From Eucalyptus grandis (taxonomy: Eukaryota > Streptophyta > Magnoliopsida > Myrtales > Myrtaceae), in NCBI RefSeq assembly GCF_016545825.1, contig NC_052619.1:44049682-44113681 (forward strand): a stretch of 64,000 nucleotides of DNA, given 5' to 3'. A model generated the notes under the pieces. The model searched no databases. It saw only the letters and a program-made list of their open reading frames with translations, and had not been told where the DNA came from. Positions within the stretch are counted from its first letter, which is position 1. Every line of letters starts with the position of its first letter. The translations under genes and the position numbers were made by a program. Positions 23,091-34,676 of this stretch are shown one piece after another.

Positions 23091-24086
23091 GCAATTCAAT
23101 TTTCACTGTGAATGTGTAATAAGTTTGGATTATGAATCGAATGTTATGGAGACATTTGGATTATGATTTGAGTGTTATGGAAACAGTACAATGTTAATGC
23201 ATGATATGAGCATCTTCTTTATAGCTGATTGATTGAGAGAAGAGAAGTGAAGAGAACACTGACATCCGCTTGACTTTAGAATTATGAGGTTCATAAAAGT
23301 GGAAGGAGAAAGTCATAGCTTATGAGCTACCCCTAGCTGAGAAAATGACAATGCTGTTTAATAATGGCTGATTCTTTGGGGGATCGGGTGGCTAGTACAC
23401 AAGTTTTGCAATTCATGAAAACAAAATCTGTTAGGACAGAGTTGAACAATGATAGATGACAGGATGATTCGATGTTGACTTAGCCCTTGGATCAATGCTT
23501 GCGTCATCCTAATGTGATGCTAACTCGATTAGATCAATTAGGCTTCAGATATGTCGCATCTTAATGCAAACCTACTGTTTCTTAGAAAATCTAGGCAGTG
23601 TACATAAATTTTGCCTTGCGGTTGATTCTGGTTATTGTTGTTGAGCGAGTTGAAGCTGGCAAAAATTCCACTTTTTATCCTACCTGCTAATATACAAAGT
23701 GGAATTCAAAGTTGAACCAAACAGAAATGTTCCTGAAACCGCAAATTTTCCCGTGGTAGATTAATGCTGTAACTGTCATACAAGTATTCAACACCGTTTC
23801 ATCTAAAGATAACATATTTCTTTTGATCTTAGGGCAGTATGTATTAATCTTCCTCTCCCTCTATTTTGTGCTCTCTTTTTGGTTCCGCTTTTATTTAGAG
23901 AATGACTTTGTCTTTTGGAGTTGTGTTGGTGCTCATAGATCTATCATTTGAAGCGATATAAGCGTTAGAGACCGAGCACTGAAGAAGGGCAATCTTGTTC
24001 TGTGGTTTTACTTAGGTGAACAGATGGACAGACTTTTATCTTTAAGTACAAACATCAATAAGACCACATAAAAAGGTTCACACGGT
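23088..24086. other. Spacer duplicated at 60,280-61,900
   Basis: No gene is seen. The sequence is nearly collinear with 60,900-61,900 (GGATTATGAATTGAAT, ATAATGGCTGATTCTTT, GTTAGGACAGAGTTGAACA, CCCGTGGTAGATTAATGC). On the minus strand it lies downstream of the dioxygenase pseudogene. Confidence 0.75.
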
Positions 24087-26163
24087 CTACAGCTTGAAAT
24101 CAGGAAGTTTAGAAGCTCCATACAGGCCTTTGGAAATGTAATGGGCATTGTAGTTTGGGAGCATAGTCTCCTTGTAGGTTGGTGGGTCGTCTGCTGATGT
24201 TAATTCCTTCATGGCCCCATACAATTGTGAAGATGGTCGGGGAGTGTCGCTGAAGAAGCACTCCATCAACTCTGTTGGGTCTCTCTTGTTTGCCGTGATT
24301 CAGTGCTCAATACTCTCAAACCGGTTGTTTGTTATGAGCTGCAAATGCAACAATTAGTGAACCGGTCCTTAGTGAGGAACGTAGTTTCTATCTACTACTA
24401 TGATTGCAATCTTGATGTTGATAGATACAAAAACTGCAGAATATCTAGAATCGACATTGACCCCTCCTGTGAAAAGCAAAGTTTTCAAACAAACATCTGT
24501 CTCATTTAGACAATTCCGAACTTGTCAATGCGAGGCTAGCATGATCTAACGGAGTTAGAATCAAGTTTGGATTAGTCAAACAGTTCTGTTAGGATACAAA
24601 AGAAAAGTGCAGATTGTGAAGACATAATGTTATTGCTACAGGGAAGATTCCATGGTAATTTACATCCTGAGTTCTCAAGAGCTCTTTAACTAACTTAGCA
24701 TATGAGAAAGTACAGTAATGAGAATGAGAAGAGGATGGCAGTGTGTCGACCAATCAAAATACGGTTTCAGAAAAATTCAGAGATGAACAATGGTATCTGG
24801 CCAAAGCTACTTGCCTGCGAACGATCTCCGATGTCAATCACTAGTGCTCCAAGGAGTGGAGGAACGTCGATCGCTGATTCTCATGAAGCACTTGAAGTCC
24901 TCCAATTTGATCTTGGATGAGAATAGAGGCACATGATTGTGTGTCCCTTTCCACACTCCATCTCCTTCAAGTGATTTGGGTGTAGTCCTAGGGCTTCGGA
25001 TAAGAGCTCGAGCAGACGAGAGTAAAGTCTCCATCCGCATTTCTCTGCTAGAGATATTGCAACGCATAAGAAAACTGAACTAGAGTTGCCGTAAAAGTAT
25101 GGTCGGATGGATTCCCAAAGAATACAACAAAGGGAATTGGCATTTTGTATCAACTTGGGTGCAATAGTTTGGTACCACTACCGCCAGAGCACGAATAAAG
25201 TCAACTATCGAGGAACATCCTTTTTTTCTAGCCAAAAAAAAAAAAAAAATGGAACGAGCACTTCTGAGGTTCCTGTCAGTAAAAATTATCAATCACTGAG
25301 GATCATCTTACTGATTTGTCTCCTTGATTGAGAATAAATGCAAGATTATATGCTATGACGTGTAGTGAAATTTAGGCAAGAAAATTTGTACAGATTCAGC
25401 GGTAAAAATTGCCTTGGCCGACTGAACGAAGAACTGGGCACTGTCTTTCCCTTGGTGTCAACACCTATTCGGGCTGATTCAACCAAAAAGTACGCGAATA
25501 ACTCAAGGTCCATACACTTGCTAGTTTAGCCCTTGATTTATTGAAGAAAATGGAAAAGACTATCAAGTACCATACGGTGGAAACCATGTACTTTGCATCT
25601 ACTACAATTATTTTGCAAACTATCTTCGTTGATTCTCTTTGTGAACTTGTTCATGAATTTTCCCATTTCGAAAGGTGAAAAACGCAACAGAAGCTCATTG
25701 GCTCACCTGCAAGCTTCGGGCAACTCCTCGTGCTGGGGAGGCTCCAGTCCCATGAAGCAAAAACATATATCTGAACAATCAGCGGTGACTGAATTATGTA
25801 AGTCCCATGTTGCTGTTGTATATAACCCTCTTAGTGTAAAAATTTTTCTTGGCCTCCGTCTCCAGCTTGAATAACCTGCGCTACTCGTTCATCACCTCCT
25901 CCAAGAGGCTCTCAGGGACCTCATGGTTGATCACCCGGAAGAAACCCCTTTTTTCCAATGCTTGCGCAATCTTTCGCAACACGTCTTGTCGTGACTGGTG
26001 GGCCTTGCATTCACGCATCCGAGGTCGATGAGCGGGATCTCTCTGCAATCCTCGCGCCAAGCCAATTTGTCAGGTGGCTGAACGAATATGCGTGGGACTT
26101 CGGCAATCCTGGTGCCCACGAGGCTTTTAACTCCGGTTTTCAGTCTCGTCGAATACTCTCAAT
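24087..26163 (-). pseudogene. ACC-oxidase-homolog-type 2OG-Fe(II) dioxygenase pseudogene, copy 1
   Basis: Three exons are readable on the minus strand. Exon 1 (about 25,707-26,163) reads 'VKSLVGTGIAEVPRIF' and 'REIPLIDLG', then 'INHEVPESLLEEVMNE' in another frame, and ends at CAG|GTGAGCC. Exon 2 (24,815 to about 25,065) holds 'LLSEALGLHPNHLKEMECG'. Exon 3 (24,087-24,338) ends 'YISKGLYGASKLPDFKL'. The family (DIOX domain, soluble Fe(II)/2-oxoglutarate oxygenases) needs His-x-Asp...His for iron. Here the exon-2 segment from about 'YSHP' to 'QDQIGGLQVL' is deleted, which removes the His-x-Asp. Other lesions: no in-frame ATG, a TAG after 'VMNE', frame changes in exons 1 and 2, and a TGA after 'ESIEH' in exon 3. 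Intron 2 uses a GC donor (CAG|GCAAGT). Substrate cannot be inferred. Confidence 0.85.
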
Positions 26164-26680
26164 TCATTAGCTCAGTCGTTTTCGTCGTCTACGGCAGTGA
26201 CCGTTGTGTTCTCTGTAATGAGGGATTACGTGTATGAGCTAGTTAAGTCTCGATGAAGTTCGCTTTGCGTGGTTATTTAGTGATGATATTGGATATTCAT
26301 CATTGTTGATCTAGAGAAGAGCTAAGCACGAGAGACATAATGGCCATCGGGAACTGACTGAAAATAATACGCGTTTTCTTTTAAGTGAAAGTTGGCCCAG
26401 GCAGATATCAAACAAACGATAGGAGTTGGTAACGAAAGAGTTCCACGTTTCTCAAGTATAACTTTATTTGATGCCAAGTCCTTGAAAGCATGTATGAAAG
26501 GAAGGATAATGATATAATTAGTCCCTAAAATTTGGTCTAATTTATAATATAGCCCCAAAATTTTTAATTTATTCAATGTGGTACCTCAACTTTAACTCAA
26601 TTTGTAATATGGTCCTTAAACTTTTAATTTGTTGTATAAAATCCTTGAATTTTTTATACGTGTTCAATTAATCCATGTAT
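26164..26680. other. Upstream flank of dioxygenase copy 1 and MITE-like fragment
   Basis: 26,164-26,330 is the upstream flank; its GAAGTTCGCTTTGCGTGGTTATT recurs at the end of the window. 26,510-26,690 is a low-GC segment with the alternating phrases ATTAGTCCCTAAAATTTGG, TAATATGGTCCTTAAAC and AAAATCCTTGAATTTTT, which resemble a short non-autonomous element. I could not define its ends. Confidence 0.4.
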
Positions 26681-28237
26681 TATATAAGCAGCCCTATATT
26701 GGATATTAATAATATATTATGACATCAAGACAAATACAAAATCTTCATAAAATCCAACTGCAAAATTAAATTAAAATAATCACAATTTCACGTAATTTAC
26801 AAACAAAAAAAAATCTCAAATCATAAGAATATGTACACTAACGTATTTGAAGCTACCTAGAGATGCATCACTAACAAAATTTGATTTTATCTTTGTTTGC
26901 ATTGATATCATTAATATGTAGATTTGTTAAATTTGTATACTCTTTCAAAATTCTAACGAAATCATAAACAAAACTGTATATAAAACCCGTGCAAAGCACC
27001 AAAGTTCAACTAGTAGTATGATATGCATAACGCCCTGAAAATTAATGGTGAAATATCTAATTTTGTGGCTAGTAAATTCGAATTTTGAATCACAGTCATC
27101 ACCCAAGTTGCGTCTACCATCCCCGTAAGTGGATGGAACCTTAACCAGTACAAGCCGACGTGTGTGATTCACAAATACCCATGAAGATTAGTCTAATAAA
27201 GGATTTAAATTCTTTGTGTTTCAATTTTCTTGAGTATATTTATTTCGCATAAAATGAATCATTTAAAAAACGTCTTCTTAAAAGTCATTTTTTGTGTCGC
27301 TTATAAATATTTATGAGTAAGAAAACATATTTATTATTAACGAGAATATTTAGTCATAAATTATTGTCAATTACGAGAATATTTTTAATTGAATGTTTAT
27401 TTCAAGTGATACAGACAATTAATTTTAGGAAATTATTTTAAAAAAAGATTTATTTATTTTTCGCCAAAAAAAAAAATTCGGGACTAAAATCACAAAATGC
27501 GACGAAGAACTTGGCGCTCTTTCTATCGCACAGCCTCTGCCTCTGGGTTGGGGTGGACCGACCGAAATAAACTTTCGTTACTCTTGCGTTTAAGCCTCTT
27601 TCGTTAGCAATTAACAGCAAAATCGTCGTCCCATTGGCATCAACTGCTTCTGTATAAGTCGCCAGTTCTCTTTCGCTTTCGGAGACAGCGAGAGACTCTC
27701 GCACGAGAAGCTCTTCGACCTCGCTTCGCTTCAGCCACGGTGATCATCTCCTCTCTCTTCTCTCCTGATGACTGCTCGAGTCGTCGAGCTTATTCACTGA
27801 ATCTCTTTCAATTTTATTTTTTTTTTCAGAATTATTTGAAGACGGCGATCCCTTCGCAGCAGGACGCGCCTTTCATCGTTCCTCACTGCATCGCCCGATA
27901 CACCAGCCAGGTCCCCAAGCGAAACGTGCAAGATCGGGTCCCACATCGTTCGCGACTTCCCTTTTCTTTTTGTTCGGTTTTCCGTGTGTGTTTGGGTTTG
28001 GCATTGCGAGGTTTGCGTTGAGCTGAGCGTTGTCTAAATTCGCTGGGTTTCCTTCTGCTTCGTTGTCGTTGTTTTGGAGTTTTTAGATGCTCAGTTCTCA
28101 AGTTACCTCGGCGCAACACATGGAGCGAGAGAAGGCGTATTATATCGCGAGTTTACTTCTGCTGTCTGTCTTTAGTTGTGACGATGTAAATTGCTTTACA
28201 TTTTCTCGTTATTAACACGTGGGTTAGTGTATCTCAG
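26680..28237 (+). other. Unidentified gene 5' region, copy 1 (promoter/leader)
   Basis: 26,690-27,060 and 27,490-27,740 are paralogous to 33,040-33,400 and 33,400-33,910: CCTATATT.GATATTA, ATAAGAATATGTA, CTCTGCCTCTGGGTTGGG.TGGAC and AAGCCTC.TTC..AACAATTAA. The segment 27,700-27,850 is CT-rich, like a plant 5' leader, and ends in a polypyrimidine tract with TTTTTTTTCAG. The open frame 27,740-28,021 has no recognised motif. It may be the promoter, leader and first intron of an unknown gene. Confidence 0.4.
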
Positions 28238-28310
28238 ATGGCTTCATTGTTGAAGATTCCATTCTTGGACGAGGAGGTCGCGAACTATGGCTCTTTCCAG
28301 CGCAAGGTCT
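28238..28310 (+). CDS. Possible first coding exon of an unidentified gene
   Basis: An ATG at 28,238 opens 24 codons ('MASLLKIPFLDEEVANYGSF...') and runs into a strong splice donor, GTAAGATT at 28,311. It follows a CT-rich leader-like region. I do not recognise the peptide and could not link it to a second exon with certainty. A candidate downstream exon starts after CTCTCTGGCAG near 29,314 ('IMDRVVYAKKIGKIE'). Confidence 0.3.
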
Positions 28311-30220
28311 GTAAGATTTTTGGAAAAAGGTTGCCCTTAGTTCTTCATCGCCTGAATTGAGCTGCTTTCTCGATCCTACTTGATCTTACAATGATATGGA
28401 AAACTCAGAGGAGAGCTTTTGTGCGAACTTCACTGGTTTCATCGTCCAATTATCTTTTTATTCTGTCAGTTGAGTCGGCTACTAGAAGGTTTAGTATTTA
28501 AGCAATTCCCTCAACTTGTTTTTTTTTTTTTTTAAGTTTTTTTGTTTCTATGAGCGTATTGTCCTCTGAGGAAGTTTTGTTTCTCTGATGGTTAGTAAAG
28601 GACTTGAATTATTTTAATGTCTTTTCCTTGATAACTTGGTATCTTCTCTCTACTTGTTCTATGTAAATGTATACTGCATCGTTATCCAAGAGGAGACTCT
28701 GCTGAGGCACCGCCCCCCGGATGTAGTATATTCTAGAATATAAGTACTGTCAGCTCATTTCCTGCCCCACAAAAACATACACATTTACACAAACAAATTA
28801 ATAAATGATCCATCCATTGCCACCCAAAAAAGAAAAAGAAGTGCATCCAAAGTGCTTGGATGTCTATATGTCTATGTAAGGACGTGTATTTGAATGGCCC
28901 TTGCTGCCTTTTATTTGTATTGTTTTGAAGTCTTCAGTTTCTAATGCATCATGATATTTGTTATTGGAGCTCGTCTATGATTGTGTCGTGCAACCCATTT
29001 CCTTGTCAGTGTGTTTTCACAGTGAAAGAAAAACTGACATACTTGTTATACAGATGGGATGCGTTGATGTTTGTAATCCACAGAATGTTACGAAAGACTC
29101 CGTCTTTGCTTGAACAGATGTGTATGACAAGCAAAGTTCACTCTGGTAACAGGTCTATATATAACTTTTATTTCCACTTAGTGGGATAATGATTCTTTTG
29201 AGTTTGTTGTCATCACTTTGGTTCATACCTTTTACCTTTCTCTTTTTGCTAATGTTATCTGCTTCTGCTAATTGATATGTCATAGACTCAGAATTTAAAA
29301 CCTCTCTGGCAGATCATGGACCGGGTCGTCTATGCAAAGAAAATTGGCAAGATAGAACTTTCCTTCCCTTTTCTAAGATTTGATGAAGTAGTATAGGCTT
29401 CAGTGGCTTATATGGTCGTAACAATATAAGATTCTTAGCTTTTTGTCTGCACTGGAGCATGTTTTCAATGTACTAGATAACTAGGATAGCGACACTCTGC
29501 CACGAGAAAAGTGATCATCTCTATGTACATTTTGGAACTTAGTAGAGAAATTATATAGTAGATACAAAATAAAAAGTCCAAATGATTTGCTTGTTTCTAA
29601 TTTGGAGTACCAGGGATGTTAATTAGCTTAGATGATTAACATGCCATGTAATGAAAACTGTCATTAAAAATTGTAGATAGCTGGCAGGATCGTGCATTCT
29701 GTCGATGTTAAGAACTACTGACCGTCAACCTTAAATCATGTCTGAAGTTGATTTTACATGCAAATGCTTGTTCTGATTATTTCTCAATGAGCATACTATA
29801 TAGTTCTGCCCCCTGTACAGAAGAGTCTGTACCAGCTTATGTTTTCAAGCAGAAGCATCCAGTGTCAGCGGCCCTAGCCTGTAGTCAGTCTGCTGAAATT
29901 GTTCTGTTGGGTGCATAGTGCGTTGTTTTGTTTAAGGATGTGTGGAGTTGACAAGGAGATGGATTGTTTTCATTTTATTTCTTGCTATTCAATGATATGT
30001 GGAGTTGGCTTCCAGCTAGAGCAAAGGTCTTGGGCATTTTATGAGTAATCAAGGTTGCTAAAATGACCTACAGAGTTCATGGAAGCATCCCTCTTTCCTC
30101 TGCAACTCCATGTCACCTGCATCTATGATTGCCGAGCTATATGAATAATCAAGTTTACATTTTTATACAATGGTTGCGTAATGCAATATGATTTTTATGC
30201 TGATATAGAAATCTGCAGCA
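28311..30220. other. Gene-less or intronic stretch
   Basis: AT-rich sequence with isolated acceptor-like sites (near 29,053 and 29,314) but no convincing chain of exons. Short frames at 28,944-29,189 carry no motif. Confidence 0.4.
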
Positions 30221-30221
30221 T

Positions 30222-31150
30222 GTGCTTCTTTATATGACTTTCAACTTTGCTTCGCAGATAGCTAAAAGGACAAAGACTTACCTAGTACTCCATTGGATAA
30301 TTTGTGGCGAGGAAGCTCTGAAAATATCACCCATAGAGCTGTGCTGTTTGCACCGTCCTATCCGAAGTGGTCCTTTTAACATTGGGCCATGCTATTTCCG
30401 CCCCGGGTTTTGCTTTAAAACTCCTTTTTACAGTGTTTTCCTATATGTCGCTGGCATCATCCTCTCAACTGACCGCCATGGCCAGATGTTGTTCAGTGAA
30501 ATTCCCAGCTGCACCGCGTCAGACCTCGCATCTCCATGTCTCGCTTTTCGTCTTCAAATTCATTCGAGCAATTACAGCGGCGTGCGCTTAGAGGTTGTGC
30601 GGACGGGGACAGAGGCGCACACCCGAGGGGCGGGCAGAGAATTGTGCTAAACCGCGAGCTTCCTGTAATTCCAAGCGGAGTAGCACTCAGGATTCATCAC
30701 AAGGAGCTTCGCTCTCGTGTCGAGAGCCTCCTTCGTGTATCTGAGAGCAACATCACATCACAATTGGTTCCAAAAAACCTGATCAAAAGAAATCGTTCCA
30801 CGCTTGTATGACGCTTCTGATCTTGCAGAGGAGGACAGGACAGAAGTGAAATGGGCTTGAGCGGCTGATGCTGCTGTATCCTCCCGCTTCGGAGCTGTCC
30901 GAGTCTGGCCATGCATTTTTTTTTTTTTTTTCCTGCGGAGAGGGAGATAGGAAGTGTGAGCTTGGAACCAAAGAGAGGCCTAAGGATTAAGGAAGCTGCT
31001 GAACTTGAAACTGAGCCTTCTGATCAGACAAAATTGAGAGAGAAACGCGGGACCCATGATTTTGGTATTTCTGTCATTCTGACCATCAAGGGTGTGGATG
31101 AAGCCGAAGGAGGGGTGGATTTAGCGCCGCACATTGAAATTATTCCATGA
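30222..31150 (+). other. Coding-looking region of unknown family
   Basis: GC content rises and several overlapping frames are open (30,222-30,650; 30,536-30,811; 30,911-31,150). The last reads 'SVSLEPKRGLRIKEAAELE' and later 'GISVILTIKGVDEAEGG', which looks protein-like, but a poly-T tract at 30,918-30,931 breaks continuity. No domain is recognised. It could be the 3' part of the unknown gene that starts near 28,238, or a pseudogene. Confidence 0.3.
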
Positions 31151-31264
31151 ATATGTACTTTGGGCTTTTCACGAAGAAAAAGGTTCACGCTATTCTTTTT
31201 CTCTTTTGCAAGTTATGCTATTTCATCCGGTGGATTAAGTTATTAACTGAGCATGAAGTAAGAT

Positions 31265-31470
31265 GGAGATGCAGTTGGCCTTGCTTTATATTCGTGCCTG
31301 AAGTTCATCGTGAGGCACCACCAGACCATTGTCTCACCACAAAAGCATCAGCTCTGCAACCTCCTCTCAAACACTTCTCAGCCCCCGCTTTTGCTTTTGG
31401 AAATGGCGGAGCGGTTCTCTTCAGCCTTGCCACCGACATACTTAAAAGCCTCGAGAGTTCTTACTCGAGA
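31265..31470 (+). pseudogene. Truncated NLR 5' end (leader plus about 25 codons)
   Basis: The segment matches the leader and start of both NLR loci: TTGGCCTTGCTTTATATTCG (TATA region), GAGGCACCACCA, CAAAAGCATCA, CTCTGCAACCTCCTCTCAA, CCCGCTTTTGC, then ATGGCGGAG at 31,403. The family's 'VLFSLATDILKSLESS' is readable, but the ATG frame is lost by a one-base deletion just after the third codon. NLR similarity ends at about 31,460, so CC, NB-ARC and LRR are all absent. Confidence 0.85.
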
Positions 31471-31795
31471 GTTCTTTTTTCACATTTATGCATAAACATG
31501 ATTGATGCAAGCAATACGGAGGAGCTTATAAATTTTCACCAAACCATTGAAATATTATATTTAATAAAATCAAGTATGGGGAAAATAAAAGATGATTAAT
31601 TGATTATTAAACATATGAATTAAAAGCCATAAGTAATTACTCAATTTCCTAGCAATCAAAATTTGTTTTCATCCATTCCTTACTCGAGAGTTCTTTTATA
31701 AAATATATGCAGGAACGTGATTGATGCACGCAATAACCGGAAGGCCTCATGAATTACTAATTCATTTAAGATCCATATATCTCAGTCTTGACTCA
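31471..31795. other. AT-rich spacer with a short direct repeat
   Basis: TTACTCGAGAGTTCTTTT occurs at about 31,462 and about 31,680, each followed by similar ATATATGCA/TTTATGCA..AACGTGATTGATGCA text. This suggests a local duplication of about 220 bases. No gene is seen. Confidence 0.55.
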
Positions 31796-32765
31796 TTCCC
31801 GTTTGGTTCAGCTTTTCCAAGGGACTTTGTGCCCCAAACCCCTTGGGGAAAAATTTTACGTTTGGTTTGGCTTTTCAAGTCTTCATTTGTCAAATGCTAG
31901 CATTTGGAATGCTAGTCTAGGGTTTAATGAATCTTTTCTTTCCAATATTACCCTTATTAATAATTATGTTTTCGTTTTTTGCCCTAAAAAAACATTGTTC
32001 ATCGTCTTCTTCCTTCTTCCTCACGAAGCTCAGCCGGCGAGCGGCCCTCAGCTGCGGGGGGCCAAATCTGGCCGCCGGGAAGCCTCGCATGAGGTCGTGC
32101 GACCTCGGGCATGGTGGCCTGAGGTCAGGCGACCTCGGGCATCGCTTGGATCGCTCGCCCGAGGTCGAGCGACCCAAGCGATGCCACTGACGGCGACGGC
32201 GACGGCGGCACTCAACACCCCCAGAAAACAACAGCGAGAAAATCCTTCCTAAAACCCGCGACGATCAAAAGAATATGACGACAGCCGCGAGTTCAAGAGC
32301 GCGCTACCTAGAGGCCGGAGAAGGATCGGAGGGAGAAATCGACCCGGCGACGTCGCCGAGGTCACACGGCCTCAAAGGAGTTGCCTAGGTCGCTCGACCT
32401 CGGGCGGCATCACCTAAGGCCACGCGACTCGGGCGTCGCCCGGGTCACGCGACCCGGTGTCGCCCGAGGTCGGCAACCTCGGCGAGCCGCCTTCCTCCAC
32501 CGCCACCGCCACCGCCACCGCCACCGCCACCGCCACCACCACCGCTACCTCTCCATCGCCACCAACGGCCTCCCCACCACCACCACTAGCCCCCTACCGA
32601 GCAGATGCATCTCCTCCTCCCTTTTTCTTTTCACCTCAAAACTACTTTGCAAAATATACACAAAAATGAGTTCCCAAACACATTTGCATTCCCCAAATGC
32701 CCATTCACTCAAGGATACTTGGGGAAATGCAAAGTCATTTCTCCAAAGTTGAACCGAACAGGGCC
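31796..32765. mobile_element. Large Tourist-like MITE 4 with GC-rich core
   Basis: Ends CCCGTTTGGTTCAGCTTT and (reverse complement) CCCTGTTCGGTTCAACTTT are inverted repeats. Flanks are TCA (31,793-31,795) and TAA (32,766-32,768). The core, 32,030-32,560, is GC-rich but has a different unit from MITEs 1-3 (GCGACCTCGGGC / GAGGTCGNGCGACC). A (CCACCG)n tract at about 32,496-32,548 lies at its right. Frames across it (31,788-32,252; 32,381-32,752) are low-complexity. Confidence 0.65.
32497..32548. repeat. (CCACCG)n microsatellite
   Basis: About eight tandem hexamers, the last ones degraded to CCACCACCACCG, inside the GC-rich core of MITE 4. Confidence 0.9.
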
Positions 32766-32768
32766 TAA

Positions 32769-34175
32769 AACCCATTATGGATGCTTTAGGAAATAAGACT
32801 TAACCCATTAACGACCCAATTGGTCCATAAATGGGTCAATGACCCATTTTGACACATCTATGAATTAGTAACTAATTATATGGTGACTATGTGAACACTA
32901 AATAAAGCAAAAAATGGAAATCCTAAATTGCGAAAGATCAGGTAACATGCAACCTATTTTCCCCATATAAGTTACCCTTGAGAAAAGAATTATGAGCAAA
33001 ATAATGTAATTAGTATTTAAATTACGATTCTCTCGTTAAGACCCTATATTAGATATTATGACATAAAAACATATTAAAAAAGCTAATTAATGTCGACGGC
33101 AAGAAAGAAAGTAAAAATTAAAATAATCGCAATGTTGCAATAGTATATAAGTAGTTTAAAAAAACGTCTCTAATTATAAGAATATGTAGCCTAATATGCT
33201 GGAAACTACTTAGAGATTTGTTACTTAAAAATGTGCATTGTAATATTTTCTCCTTTGTCGATATCATAAATATAAAAGCTTCATTAAACTTATATGATTT
33301 TCCAAAATGCCAAGTTAGTTACAACAAAATCTACTTCAACTAGTTTTATAATATTCAGACCCAAAATAAAACTAGTACTATGGAATATACATAACGGCCC
33401 AAAATTGAATCGAGAACTTGGCTTCTCTCTGCCTCTGGGTTGGGCTGGACTGACCCAAATAGTCTTTTGTTTCCACCACCCTTCACCCCATTGCCATTTT
33501 CACGCTGCCGTCCATAACCCTGCTCCCAAAGCCGATTCAAGCTCTCTTACTGACTTGGCGAACCAATTCACAAAGTTGCCCATTCTTTGAAAGCAACAAT
33601 TTCAGAAGAAAAATTGCTAAGAATTGGAGTTTAGATCAGGTTGAGTCTAGCCTAGGTCGGGTTGGGCATGTGTCGTTAAAATTGCAACATAATAAATTAG
33701 TATATAAATTAAATGGGTAAATTTGAGTCAAACCATTTTTAACCCAACCCACTCGTTCAACGGCCTATGTTTAAGCCTCATTCACCAACAATTAAAGAGA
33801 AAAAGTCATCGCTGGGGACATCAGCTTCTATCTCAGTTGTTAGTTCTCTAAAAGAGAGTGAGAGATGCTCAACGAGAAGAATTGTAGTTTGGTTTCTTCC
33901 CACGCTTCTTTATTTTCTCCTGTAGTTCATTGGCTCATTTTACTTCCTATGTCGTTAGGAATAATATTCTTTTTTATACTCTATAATTGAGAGAAGTAGT
34001 ATACAATTGCAATAGCTAAAGATTACTCCAAGAAAGGACCTTCATTGTCTTTAGTTAATGTAATATTCTTTAGGTTGACAAGAGGACACCTAAATTTGTC
34101 AGGATTAATGTTTTTTTGGCAAACCTTTTGCATCTCATTGAGCAATTAGTGGCCTTTTCTTAAGCTCTAAAACTA
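32769..34175 (+). other. Unidentified gene 5' region, copy 2
   Basis: 33,040-33,910 is paralogous to 26,690-27,740 (see copy 1). A CT/GA-rich leader-like segment lies at 33,830-33,930. No coding exon of copy 1 is repeated here. 32,800-32,830 has four short GACCCATT/ACCCATTT repeats. The remainder is AT-rich with nothing recognised. Confidence 0.4.
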
Positions 34176-34399
34176 GGAAAAATACCAAATAAGTCTTAAA
34201 TCGAGTATATTGATGTCAATTCAGTTATAAATTTTTCAATTTGACCAATTTAGTTATAAACATTTTCACATTTCTTCCAATTCAACCCATCTTACTTGGC
34301 ACGGCTGACACTAGACTTAGGACTAAATTGGTTTAATTGGAATGTTTATAACTAAATTAATATCAACAAAAAGTTTATGACTTTTTTGGTATTTTTTCC
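34176..34399. mobile_element. Short MITE (about 224 bp)
   Basis: The left end GGAAAAATACCAAATAAGTC and the right end (reverse complement GGAAAAAATACCAAAAAAGTC) are terminal inverted repeats. They continue into ATTGATGTCAATTCAGTTATAAA / TTGATATTAATTTAGTTATAAA. The element has no frame. Target duplication is not clear. Confidence 0.8.
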
Positions 34400-34573
34400 C
34401 TCTGAAGCATGGATTAGTAGTAAATACATTGGTCCTTTTTGCTGGAGTTTATTATACAAAGCGCAGTTTATGTGTGATCTGTAAAGAGATTTTCTTTCAC
34501 GTTGGGATGCTTGGTAGGGTCATCAACTTGTCTGTTTACTTGTGATGGGCTTGAGGTTTAGAAGATCTTATAG

Positions 34574-34676
34574 TCAAAAGTTAAAGAACCGCCAGAGAAT
34601 GAGATGAGATTTTCTTCCCTCCTTGTTTTGGAAGTACTCTATGATTCATTAGTAGGAATGTGTGACCTAACAGACC
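34574..34676 (+). pseudogene. Exon-like reading frame, 5' part, cut by the solo LTR
   Basis: From a TAG at 34,571 the frame stays open to the LTR border and reads '...RFSSLLVLEVLYDSLVG' and 'MCDLTDP'. It continues in the same phase after the LTR at 37,335. A possible acceptor CCAG ends at 34,594. The residues look like helical, protein-like coding sequence, but I cannot name the family. Confidence 0.4.
34672..34676. other. Target-site duplication AGACC, left
   Basis: AGACC lies directly before the LTR start TGTTGACACC and is repeated exactly at 37,330-37,334. Confidence 0.9.
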
